A stretch of DNA of 64,000 bases, taken from positions 2,626,501 through 2,690,500 of the forward strand of contig NC_135566.1 of assembly GCF_964340395.1 (NCBI RefSeq), written 5' to 3'. Positions 10,711 to 22,200 of the stretch are shown here, piece by piece. Every line of letters starts with the position of its first letter. The first letter of the stretch is position 1. Origin of the DNA: Glandiceps talaboti. Its lineage: Eukaryota > Hemichordata > Enteropneusta > Spengelidae. The notes beneath the pieces were generated by a model. It made no database searches. It had not been told where the DNA came from and was given only the letters and a program-made list of their open reading frames with translations. Made by a program: the position numbers and the translations under genes.

Positions 10711-13700
10711 TCAAATCGAATCTTCTCTTTGATCATATTTTATTCAGATTGTGTATGAAGGAGACTACACCACACCCCAGTAGCTGTAAATGTGTATTAT
10801 ATTTGACCTATACATGTTTCTGTACATGTTGAAATGTGCATAATCACCTAACAGCATCTCATAAGTTTACAATGTGTTGAAACACAAGTGAATGGTTCAT
10901 AGGCCGCTTTCACAAATGTTTACACACAAACATCATGTCAGTGTACACAGCACCATCAACAGTTAGTTGAAAGGTAAACTTGACAAATCTTGATTTTTAC
11001 AGCTTTGTAATATTTTTTCAACTGACAAATCTATCAAAAAAATAATGAAACATTACAGCCACTGTAACATGTCTCAAAGTGTAGTAATTGTTATGGTTCA
11101 ATAGTTTGTTTAAATGCATGGCGTAAAAACTACAGAAGAGCAGCTGTTTGAGATGGAAGGATTTTTTGTTATTCTTCTTCTTTTATATGACGTGTGAGTA
11201 AAAGAGAATCCACCATGACAAATCTTCAGGCTACAGCTAAAGTATCATGTTTTAATGTTACAGTGGCCAAATACAAAGAAATGAATTCAAAAAATTGGGG
11301 AAATTAATAGATAGAAAATTTGGGAAACTAGCATCAAAGTAATACCGTACAACAAAATATGAATTATACTTTGATTAATTTTATGCTTGATTAGTAGATC
11401 AAGTTTGTTTGCTGAATAGAAAATAGAAAGATGAAATGACTCTACAAGTGAGGTTATCCAGTCATCAAAAGCATTCATTGTTAACTGTACTGTGATTTTT
11501 TATTTACCTGTTAAGTGTTTACAACTTGTATGTCTGTCGGACTTCTTTTTCAGTGTGATTAAATGGAAGGGAGGAGTTCAAAGAGAATGAAGGGTGGATT
11601 TGTATAAATAATGTAATATTGAAATATGCATAATAATTATAAATGAAAGTGATAAACTCAACAAGTATGATAATGAGGGTGGGTGTCAAGGCCTGAAGGT
11701 TAGAATCAAGTCTTACTTGATGTGATCGTGTGTAAATATGCAAATTAACCTATTTACTATGCAAGTGCAGTGTAGTGTAGTGAAAGATTGGAAATGGTGT
11801 TCTCCTACTCCATTTCCATGAAAACAATGATAAAATGTAATGATCTGTTCTACTGTAAATGAAATTTTAGTACAAAATATATATAATTTTGTCAACTATC
11901 TAATCCAGGCCTGTGTTGTTGTGGGTTTTTACAATTCAAGTATGGTCATTATTTCACTCAGACAATGTGTTTTGAATTTACATATAGAAGAATTGTCTTT
12001 GAATTGTAATTGAAGTGGGAGCACAAGATCAATGTTAGATTGTCAATACCAGTATATTGGAAATTAGATGAGAGATTGTCAGCTTGGGAGAAGACTTTCC
12101 CAAATGTATATAATTCAAAATACGAAAATGATTAATATTGTAAATATCGAGGAACTGCAAGATTTGATTATTGCTGTTGGGAAAGCAGCGTCAGTTTTCA
12201 AGAGAAGAAATAGTTATCACTGCCAGTGTTGAATTAGTATCTGATCAAACTTGCAGTACCAAGTTATTTGTATGGAACAACTACATTGAATTCTGATCTG
12301 GGTGGATGTTTGATAAACTGTAAGAGGTCTAAACATAACATGAAAAGGAAATTTTTAGCAGTAGTGGAAAGCTGTTGGTTCACAAAAGTGACGGAGATAT
12401 TAACAAAACTGTTGTAAAAATAATTTGTAATTTTCAGTATTTATATAAAGTTTGGTACAGTATACTATGACACACTCAGTCTGAAAGTCAGAACCATAAC
12501 AATTAACATTTTCATTGTTGGATGTTTTGGTATTTTACTAAACTTCAATAAGCTACAACACATACAGTGAAATAGATTTCTTTCTTCAGACATGGGTAAT
12601 ATTATTTTAACTAGGATCTTTGTATCACAAGTCAGAATGGGTCATTGACATAGGTCTTAATTTAACAAATATTTCCATGTTGAAAGATTGATTTGTCATT
12701 GTTGTACTCAAATTAGGATATATTTACGAGTAATTTTCATGAAATTTAAAGTTAACATCCAAGAACATAATAAAGAGACAGTCTACAGATTTTTTGGTTT
12801 TAGGGTCATGTTTGTTTTTGAAGTATTTTTATGTAATTTTAATTACTGAACCACTTTGTACTGAGTTCAGCAGTCACCAAATATTTAGATATGATGTAAC
12901 TTTTGACATTATAACATGATTGTTGGTTGGCAATGAATTTGAAAAACATCATAGTCATGGTTTCGAAGCAGCTATGTACACACTTATACCACACTTGTGT
13001 TGACCTCACATTGTTTTAGACTGTAAAATACATTGTGTTGCTCCGTCCTCACAAGGATTGACTAATGTGTGAGGGCGCCCCATCACCGGCATACCTTATA
13101 GACTAACATAGTTTCTACCCATGTTTTAGTGTGTTATCAGTTATTTTGTAATCTAGTTTCAGCTGAAAACATGGCCAGTCACATGCTGTGCCATTGAAGT
13201 TATGATGTAGATATATATTGGTGTAACATAGAATGACAAAGACTATATTCAAATGAGTAATAATACATGATAGAGTACACTTTACTGGTGACAACTTTCA
13301 CACAAGGTAAGTCCTCAAGAAGGCTTAATTCACAATATAAAATGATGTACCAGTAATTTCAGGTAGCATGCTGTTTCACATTTGTACAGTGTTGGTGTGG
13401 TAAGAATGCTTTTCTTGGACTTTCTGTAGGCAGTTCCCACCAAACATGTTAAATATATAGGAAACGCAAGACTCACATTTTGTGTAGAGTTTAAAAATGT
13501 GGTAAAAAACCCAGTTATTACAAAATGTATTGATGGCATATTGTTGAATTACGGTAGTAGCAGGTATCCTTGATCTGTGTGTATTCAAAATTACTGTACA
13601 TACTGTACATATGTACAGTTGTGTGGACTGTACTTTGCACAAAGTTATTATCTAAAGTTGTATGAAAAAGAGGGAGTGTTTTGTATACTTAACTATTATC

Positions 13701-14175
13701 TTTTTCTTCAATTTTGGTAGCCCATTGGATTTGGATCGAAGTCAAATTTTCTTTGAGAAGTTTATCGATAAACCACATACATGTAGTTTTTTGTAATTGT
13801 GTCAAATTTTTTGTAACTATTATATTGTTGTATACATGTTTATTCAGAGTACACTTGTGAAGCTAATATTCAAATATCCATACTAGCTGTGTTTGTTTTT
13901 GTGTAATTCAACCCCATTCATTTTATATCTATTGGGGCAATCTCATTTTAATGTGTGTGTGGCCCATAATTTTTCAGCGTATGAACAGCAGACCTTATAG
14001 AGTTGGCAATAATAAAGCTTTGTTTTGTAGACATGTCACATACAGCACATTGCAGGTTAGTGTTCACTGGATCTGTGTGATACAACCATACTGAAACCAA
14101 TAAGAAACTGCACATGATACACTACAAGACAGCAAGATTGAATGAATAGAGTTTCTTGTTACATTTTGTCTTACA

Positions 14176-14524
14176 CTGGCCATATGGATGAGGATTTGGT
14201 ATTTATTTTGGATTTTTTATTTATAAAACAATTTTTTCATGACATCCTACTGAAAAATCAATGTGAAACAACATATGCCAAGTCCTTGTTTGTAACTCAA
14301 TAAATTGCAAAAGATTCAAAAGATTAATATATGAAATCTTTATTACACGTACAATAACAAACTTTTTAATACATTTTTAGTTTTTTTGCAATGTACTGAG
14401 TTACAAACACAGACTTCGTCTGTGTTTTTTGACATTGATTTTTAAAGTAGGACGCCATGATAAAACTGTTTTATAAATAAAAAATCCAAAATAAATACCC
14501 AATCCTCATCCATATGGCCACTTT
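14176..14524. mobile_element. Foldback (full-length palindrome) element, family C, copy 1
   Basis: Starts TGGCCATATGGATGAGGA and ends with its inverse TCCTCATCCATATGGCCA. The two ~170-bp arms are complementary through most of their length, meeting near 14345 (TTATTACACGTACAATAAC). The right arm contains its own small hairpin, CACAGACTTCGTCTGTG. A second copy is at 39141-39484. No ORF. Confidence 0.85.
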
Positions 14525-15901
14525 AATGCATTGAATTAACATGACACCATACAGACACACACCAAAACATTGGAACCTGCATGTTTCCATCTAGTTGCAG
14601 TATGTTTAAATAATTATTTTATTCAGACTACATGTAGCCAGAAATTGTAATCTTGCTCAAGTGTGGAAAGTGCAATGTCATATTGGTTTCTGCATAGTTT
14701 TATCAAACAGAGCAAGTGAACAGTAACCGTTGCATTTTATTTTGCCTAATTTTCCAAGTTTTTTTTCCAAAGTATCTAGGGTTTGGCATGGTGTGCCAAC
14801 ATTTGGTACACTGTGCTATTACTAACTTGCCTGCCACCAGAATGAAGAACATTCTGAAATTATTCCAAACAAAAATTAGAAATTTGTATGATTTTGACAC
14901 ATTGGAAGAGATTCCCTAAATTTGTACAAACGCATATTTTCCAACTTTTCAAAAAACTGAGCAATTCCTGTAGATTTTAGATATTCTCTACTTATTTCAT
15001 ATATTGACTTTGTTCATAACGAACAGAGAATTCCTGAAAAAATGTAAAAAGTTTTAACCACTATATAACTGTACATTTTATAAAGAGTATAGAGACTGGA
15101 ATGTGTTTTATTGCAAGTTTTTATTTGTCAACAAGTGTCAGTGCAGTGTATTGTGAAACTGATTAAAATCTATTTCAGTTAGCTTATTAATGTCATGAGC
15201 AAACAGTGTCATTTATTGAGCTGGTGTACCGTAGTATGATATGCCTTATATTATACTTCAAAATGGCACCCAAACACTGGCACCATGATTTCTCTATGGG
15301 AAAATAATAGTGATTTCCTTGACAATATAATGGTGAATCCACATGATTTGTTTATCATGAAACGGAACAATATATATCAGTATTTAGGGTCTTTCCGAGC
15401 TGTGATTTTCCCACTAATTTGTTCCTGAGGTGCATTCTGACATGCAGCTGTAGTACTGAAGTGTGAGTGATACATGTAAAACATTCCAAAAACACAAAAA
15501 GCTGATTGCTCTGTGGTGTGTCCTACAAATAGTGCAAGATGCATGAAGAATTGATGGGTGGTATACATTCTGTTGTCAAACACAATGGTCTATAACAACA
15601 TTTGCGATACTGCATTAACTGGTTACCAAAGGTACACCATGAATGTTAGTCTGTTTAGAGAATGCAACCATCAGTTGTGCTCTGATTGTCTACACAACAC
15701 ATGCTATGTAGCAGAGATTATGAACTGTATCTTTCTAGATACTAGATGCTATATTCTGAACAATTATGATACATTATTTTTTACATATCTGTGACTGCAC
15801 ACACATCTTGGGACAAAATATACAAACAGTCAAATGGTGTTTCTTGTAAATAGTTTATTCATGTCAGATCCTCTGTTTTCATGGAAATTTTGTGTGTTGA
15901 T

Positions 15902-16057
15902 CAGTGTGCCCTCTAACTATAGCCAAATTTTGTTGTGTGAGTCAAAATGAGAAAAACTGGGATTTCTTGCGAGTAGATAGGGGAACACCAAATGTTGGTG
16001 CATCACTAGAAATTGTGTGCGTCAGTGGCACGTCAAATTGGCTTAGAGGGCACACTG
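15902..16057. mobile_element. hAT-type MITE, 156 bp, with perfect 8-bp target-site duplication
   Basis: The ends are CAGTGTGCCCTCTAA and TTAGAGGGCACACTG, a perfect 15-bp inverted repeat. GTGTTGAT occurs directly on both sides (15894-15901 and 16058-16065). An 8-bp duplication with CAGTG-type termini is the hAT signature. No transposase is encoded, so movement would have depended on an autonomous relative elsewhere. Confidence 0.93.
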
Positions 16058-16163
16058 GTGTTGATTTTAGCTATCAAATTAAACATGCATGTACACTAGG
16101 CATTACAGAATGTACGTGTACACCAAAGAAAACTGAACTGACAATACAATAGATATACATAAT

Positions 16164-16169
16164 TTTATT
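16164..16169 (-). other. Candidate CCDC86 polyadenylation signal AATAAA
   Basis: On the minus strand an AATAAA lies about 103 bp beyond the CCDC86 stop codon, the first after the stop. It also sits just outside the hAT-type MITE that ends at 16057, so the 3' end of the gene and the insertion are close neighbours. Confidence 0.5.
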
Positions 16170-16271
16170 CATAAAGCTTGGGAGTTGGAGTCAGATTACA
16201 ACTAGATTTTTATCATTGACTATAGGTGGTCATTGTACCCATGTGAGTGGAAGTCGGTCATTTTCTCCAAA

Positions 16272-18519
16272 TCATTTTTTGGCAACTTTTGTAGTGTCCC
16301 TCTTTTCAATACGCCTTAATTGTTTCCTTTTCATCCTTTTGATCTTGGCTGGATTTTTAATCTGTAAATGAAAAAAGGATAAAAAAGAACGATATTATCC
16401 ACAATTGAAGACAATATTCAGTGTTGTCTAGTCTTTCTTAATAAAGTAATAAGCAATCTAATAATCATACTCCAAATACAGTATTTTACACAAAGCTGGT
16501 ATCTAAACAACAACCAGATCCAGGACTTTCCTTTGCTGGTAACTCTCAGGTACAGAAGATTGTGACATGGAGCCCCTTTCTATGAAGACAATTATTACTC
16601 TTAGACATTTAAATTATAGAAACAAGAAATGTTTTATATAATCCACTGAATGTACCTAATCCTGAAGGATCTTTCCTGTAACTGTTCACCTTGCATATTG
16701 TTAAAGACATGCAAGACTGTCCATACATGTACGTTAATAATACATGACTTGCTACCACAACTATACGACTCAAGCTGAACTTAATCCACATCTTTATATA
16801 ACCAGAAATATCAAAACTTACAACTTGAACAATTTCAGACTTTCTTTCATTTTCCAGTTTCTTTCTTATCTTCTCTGCTCTCCTTTTCTTCTTGATCTGT
16901 AATAAAACATAAGTGTGGGCATTCCTAATTAGTAAGGAAACTAAGTCACTCCATAAAGTAAAACCTCATTCACAGTACGTTTTAATGTGTTTTCTTCTTG
17001 TCAGGACAGTGCATAATTTTATCATATATCAAGCTGTTCAGCATTGATAGTCAACTCATAAATTATGCATAATTATGTTGACAAATAAGGCAAACTTTTC
17101 ACTAGAAAAAGAATTTTAAGGCCAAACTGTCTCCATACTGTCATACACCTGAAATGTGGTTCCTTCTCTTTATGGCAGGTTTTAAATGAACCAGTCCATG
17201 ACTGTGTCAGAGAATTCTGATTGGTTAATATATGAGCATATGTTTTACTGACAGCCAATCAATCAAGAACTATTTCTTGTAAACATACTTGATTTTTCAA
17301 AGAATTTCATGACAGTATGTATACCTCTAACTCTTTTTCTCTTGCTTCCTTCAATTCTTGTTCATATTTTTTGACAGATTTTTTCTCTGCTTTCTGTTGC
17401 ATCTTCTTCTGCCAGGATGTTCTGAGTGGTTTGTCTTTTCTCAGGTCAGAAAATCTGTGAGATAACAACATATATACATTATCATCTGTTATGAAATTTA
17501 TATAATTACATATGTCTATTCATTGTAAGTGTGTATGCCACCGTGGGTTGCAACTAAACCATATAAGTGGAGGTGTAAATGGTAACGATGCTGTATAGGA
17601 ACTAGACTATGTGAGTGGAAGTGTAAATGGTAACGATGCTGTATAGGAACTAGACTATGTGAGTGGAGGTGTAAATGGTAACGATACTGTATAGGAACTA
17701 GACTATGTGAGTGGAGGTGTAAATGGTAACAATACTGTATAGGAACTAGACTATGTGAGTGGAGGTGTAGATGGTAACAATGCTGTATAGGAACTAGACT
17801 AATTTATTGTTTGTAAAGGAACATAATTATGTTTATTTGTTGTTTCATATAAGGAATTATTCATACTAATTCAGTGTGTCATTGTGAACTCCCATCTAGC
17901 ATCTCCTGCTTACAATTCTTGACATACAAACCCAATACATGCTCTCTCAGAAAGCTACAGTTGGTATTTATTTTATAAATATAATTGTATTTGTGGGGTG
18001 TACATCATGTATGTTAGCTATTTTGGGAATGATAACACGTGAATTTTGAACTGGAATAACAAATGTCCATCAAGATTCGGAACAATGACTCAAAGTAAAT
18101 TCCAATTGAAAAAAACATTGAGATTTAAAGACCAAACTACAGCTGTACAGCTATCACTATCAACTACTCAGTCAGTTCAGTACTCAAAGAGTGTGATTTT
18201 TACATGCATTTCACAAGAGGCTTCTCTAGAACATTTACCGCTTTGTTTGCTCAGTTTTCCACTTTCTTCCCGATTTTGGTCTACCTTTAGGAATGCCTGT
18301 AGAATGTGTTGTTTGTTTATATGACTTCCATACATCCTTGACAGGGAACACTTTCTCGTTTGATTCTTTACGATCACCGTCTGCAACTTCCGTTCCCACA
18401 GCTGCTTGTAGTCTCTCTTCAACAGCACTTTTCTGTCCCACTGAATCTAAGTCCTGGTCTGTCAAAGCTTGAACGGTATCTACTTCATTTCCTTGTTTGG
18501 TATTCTTCTTTCTCGTCAT
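16272..18519 (-). CDS. CCDC86: Coiled-coil domain-containing protein 86 (cyclon / Cgr1-like), complete, four exons
   Basis: Exons are 18519-18239, 17454-17325, 16896-16822 and 16361-16272, all with clean GT/AG borders, giving about 191 residues. The conserved part begins at the end of exon 1 (IPKGRPKSGRKWK) and runs through RFSDLRKDKPLRTSWQKKM, then a long Lys/Arg/Glu coiled coil, and ends IKNPAKIKRMKRKQLRRIEKRDT. These are the hallmark blocks of CCDC86 and yeast Cgr1. The family is nucleolar/perichromosomal and, in yeast, acts in 60S ribosome maturation. The N-terminal ~75 residues are acidic/polar and unconserved. The start MTRKKNTK is preferred; the frame is open upstream to another ATG (MHRQ...) whose extension is hydrophobic and unlike the family. 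Intron 1 holds a five-copy 48-bp tandem repeat. The gene is divergent from RSRC2. Confidence 0.92.
17563..17802. repeat. Minisatellite, 5 x 48 bp, in CCDC86 intron 1
   Basis: Five copies begin at 17563, 17611, 17659, 17707 and 17755. The unit starts GTGAGTGGAGGTGTAAATGG and includes CTGTATAGGAACTAGACTA. Copies differ at a few positions only, so expansion looks recent. Confidence 0.95.
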
Positions 18520-19297
18520 ACTGATGTGTGTAAATAATAATAAAAAACAAACCAATATATCTTTTTGCTCAAGTTGTCGATGCACATGTGCTGCGCTGAT
18601 CCAAATGTTGACCTCTGACCTGGACGTTTCTACTTTACCAAAAAGTGAAGTCAGTATCGCAGAATTAGCTTTGATACCATTGTATCATTATCAACAAATG
18701 TTGACAATTTGAAATTCATAATTATTATCTGAGTTAAATACGATTAATTTTTATCATTCTCATTACCTAGCCATAACAATTCCCTTTACCTGGCTCACAG
18801 CTCTGGCTCACAGAGTGGATTCAGCTATTTACGAATCATCTCGCGAGATTTCATCATCTTCACGGTAGTTTTCATCAACGATAGCCAAAGATATTCCCAG
18901 TTCCCTTTTGCGTACGAACCGCGATAATATTATTTCGATGTTATGGGGTCCTGAGCTCTTTTAGGCAGATTTGCTCGAAAGGGGAAGAAGAATAACTGTT
19001 AAAAACAACACGGTTTCTTTTATTATCCCACAATGCACTTCTGTTACTTTTCTCTGACTCGGAGTGATGGCAAATATGCTATAAAATATCTGAAACCCAA
19101 ATCCTCTTACATGATTTCTGAATTGTTTTGGTTGAAAATTAAAAAACTGTGGCGTTCCATTGAAAATTGAGTATAACATTTCACCATGTTTTACGAAGGA
19201 GCTCACAAAGTTAGTACCAAAATGTTTTGTGGCATTGTGGGATAGCTACCTCGCTTCCATGGTCCAGGAACTGTTTCTTTATCCGGGAGCTTTCAAA
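18520..19297. promoter_or_regulatory. Putative bidirectional promoter between CCDC86 and RSRC2
   Basis: The two start codons are 778 bp apart and divergent. The gap has several CpGs, unlike the surrounding AT-rich DNA, and carries a TCTCGCGAGA palindrome at 18839-18848. No TATA box is obvious at a useful distance. The layout and motif fit a shared promoter for two constitutive nuclear/nucleolar RNA-processing genes. Transcription start sites are not known. Confidence 0.6.
18839..18848. promoter_or_regulatory. TCTCGCGAGA palindromic promoter element
   Basis: A perfect 10-bp palindrome, seen directly. In vertebrates this motif is enriched in CpG-rich and bidirectional housekeeping promoters. 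It lies about 320 bp from the CCDC86 ATG and 450 bp from the RSRC2 ATG. Confidence 0.6.
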
Positions 19298-22200
19298 ATG
19301 GACGCTCTCGTCGGGTACGACAGTGAGTCCAACGACTCGGAAAACACTGGTGTTTCACACCGAAATCAGAACGCCGTTGCCCAGTCCACTGTACAGGTAT
19401 GATCATCCTATCTTTCTGATGGTTAAACCTGCGCAAAATAGTTTCGTGTACTGATATTTATTCCGAATTGGCTGCTATTTTACAGTGTTCTGTGAGCGAT
19501 CACATTGTGCGGTCATGTTTTGATTGATTTTACATTTACAGCACATACACAAACGACTCGACTGACACGTACACCCTATGAATGAACAAACATCATGATT
19601 TATTATGATAAAAATACCTTGACACTTCGATCACCTCACATACACCGCACACACATGGGTTCAGCAGTTGAGCAGCAGTGTGTCCAAACATAAATGCGAA
19701 TTTTATCATCAACGGATTGTTGCTCGTAATTTGTAATTTAACTTAATTCTGTTTAACTTAATCTCATGTATTAAAAGATTAAATTTTTCATTAGAGTACT
19801 ATAGGTTTTTTAAAACCGCAAATTTAGAAAAAGAAATATTGGGAAAGTCAAATAGAAAAGAAATTGTCAGTACATGATCATATAATTTAAAACAATAGTC
19901 CGACTTGTTATTTGTTGCAGGAAAATGAGCCGGAAGGTGGTGTGATGGATATGGACATAGATAATGACGAAGATTCCACTTCAGAGGCTGCATTTCATAA
20001 ATGGCTTGCTAGCTTTGATGGAACACAACAAGAAACTGAAACAAACAATTCAGGATATAATTCAGAACAATTGATTGGCTCAGGTTATCCACCTGCTGCA
20101 GCTTATGTGCCCACAGAACCAACAAAAACAGAACCCCCTCCTCCACCTCTCACATCAACAAATCCTTCAAAGCAAAGAAGATTTACAGAACAATCAAGTC
20201 CACCCTCATCACCCTCCTCCCCCTCATCCTCATCATCTTCATCCAAATCAAATCAGTCACCATCTAGGTTTCCATCACCACCCCATGGATCATCCAACCC
20301 TCCATTACAGAAGTCAGATTCACTGCCAGCAAGGAGAAACTCTACAAGGTCATGGTCACATGACAGAGAAATAGAAAGAAGAACAAGTACTAGATCTAGG
20401 TCAAGATCAAATGAAAGAGATCAGCAATGTGCAGGTGAAGTGTAGTAACTTTATATGCTTAGTTTTATTCCTTTGGCAAGGGTAATTGGCATCAAAATTT
20501 AGTCACTTTATCTAAGCACAATGGTGGGCGATTTGCAAACACTGCATTGTTTATCAACAAGCAAATTCTGAGCACTAATGTTATTTCTGAAATGAATATA
20601 CAATGTAGTACATGTATGCCAGACATCTTCACTGTTATTTCAAAATTATCCACCTCCAGTACAGTACGCGATACTGCACTCCATAGTCTTAAAAGTAGTG
20701 ACCTCTTGCACTTCTTTGATCAGCTTTCACAAGAAATGAGACAATGGCCTGTAAAGTCCTGTCAGCCTTATTTCTGACTTTAGTAAATAAAGTATGATTA
20801 TGGGTTATGAAATAGCACCTCAGTAACTTCTTCAATTCTGAAATCTTGTAAAGAAGCCTTACTGCACTTGGCGTGTGTTCAACCATCCTGCAAGGGTTTA
20901 TGGGAAACCTCTGGGGATGACATCTTGTCTTCACAGTCTATTTGTCGAGACAAAGAGATTGTGCTAAATGTGATACAAATATTTCTATATTTTAGTCAAA
21001 TTCGTATTCGATAAAAATTCATTTGATCCAATCTTCTACTGTGTCACAGTGTGATGTGTGGTTAAACTGAAAGCTAGTGATTAACAAGAAAACATTTTCA
21101 ATTTGTACACCAGAATCCAGATGTTACATTAAGTTATATCCCACAGTATAGAGGCATTGCAATTGAAATTTGAATAGCACATTTCAAATATAATCTGTTC
21201 TACAGTACAGTAGGTAGCTATCACAACCAGCTGTCTCTTTAATCTTTGAAAGAAAAAAACAAGGCTAAAAATACCGATCACTGGAAGCTTCAGGGCAAAA
21301 ATATATTTTCAAACTATGGAGAGTTAGGTGTGGCTGTATTGCTTGTATCAAGCCTGGCTAGAAATGGAGGCATGTAAGATACTTTACATTGTAATTCCAG
21401 TCCTACGTAGATTGAGTTCGATTAATCATTAATTATTCAACATGAAATATATTGTTAAATATCCTGTGTAGAGTAAAATTGTTGAAGGTCAGGCTAAAGT
21501 TTTGAAGTAGAATACTTGTAGGTGTTTCTGATCACCAATTTATGAGGTACTAGCCTTTTTCAATTAGCAGTGGATAGCAGGACTGAATCTAATATTTTCA
21601 CTTCCTTTCCCACAGACACTGACAGAAGGTGGGAGAGAAGACACAGTGAAAGTCACAGCATGAACAAAGAGGTAAGGAAGCTGAATCTGTACTCTATGAT
21701 TAACTACCCATTCTGAGTTCTTATTTTCAGGTACAGAGAATGCTGTGTGTCATTTCAAAATGTTTTATTTTAGGTACATCACAGACTGCCAACATTAACT
21801 TAACACCAACATGTTTTTTATAACACATGGGTGGGCTACAATGCAATGGCCAAGTACTGCTTTATTTTAAATACTTATCACCATATAAAATTTTGTCAGC
21901 ATCTTGATAATGTTTTATAAGAAGATTAATACTGTTACTTAGAACCATGACAGAAATGTCCTGATTGTTTTGTCAAACACAAATTGCTGTTCTGCGTATT
22001 TATTACTGCCAATAGCTGCCTGTTGAATCAATGTGAAAAAATACAAAATGTAGAATTAAAGTTACACAGACACCCATACCAAAATACATATTTTCCACAA
22101 ATTAGTTGGTAACATATTTGTCATACGCACTATAATATACATAGCCTTATACATCAAGACACGATCATCCCAAAGAAGATGGTGATGATGACTTTGATCA

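Larger units (their letters stand above)
10381..16163. other. Intergenic stretch between UBE3B and CCDC86 (convergent 3' ends)
   Basis: Contains the likely UBE3B 3'UTR, a palindromic element (14176-14524) and a hAT-type MITE (15902-16057). Otherwise it is AT-rich non-coding sequence; short ORFs lack conserved motifs and codon bias. Confidence 0.6.
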
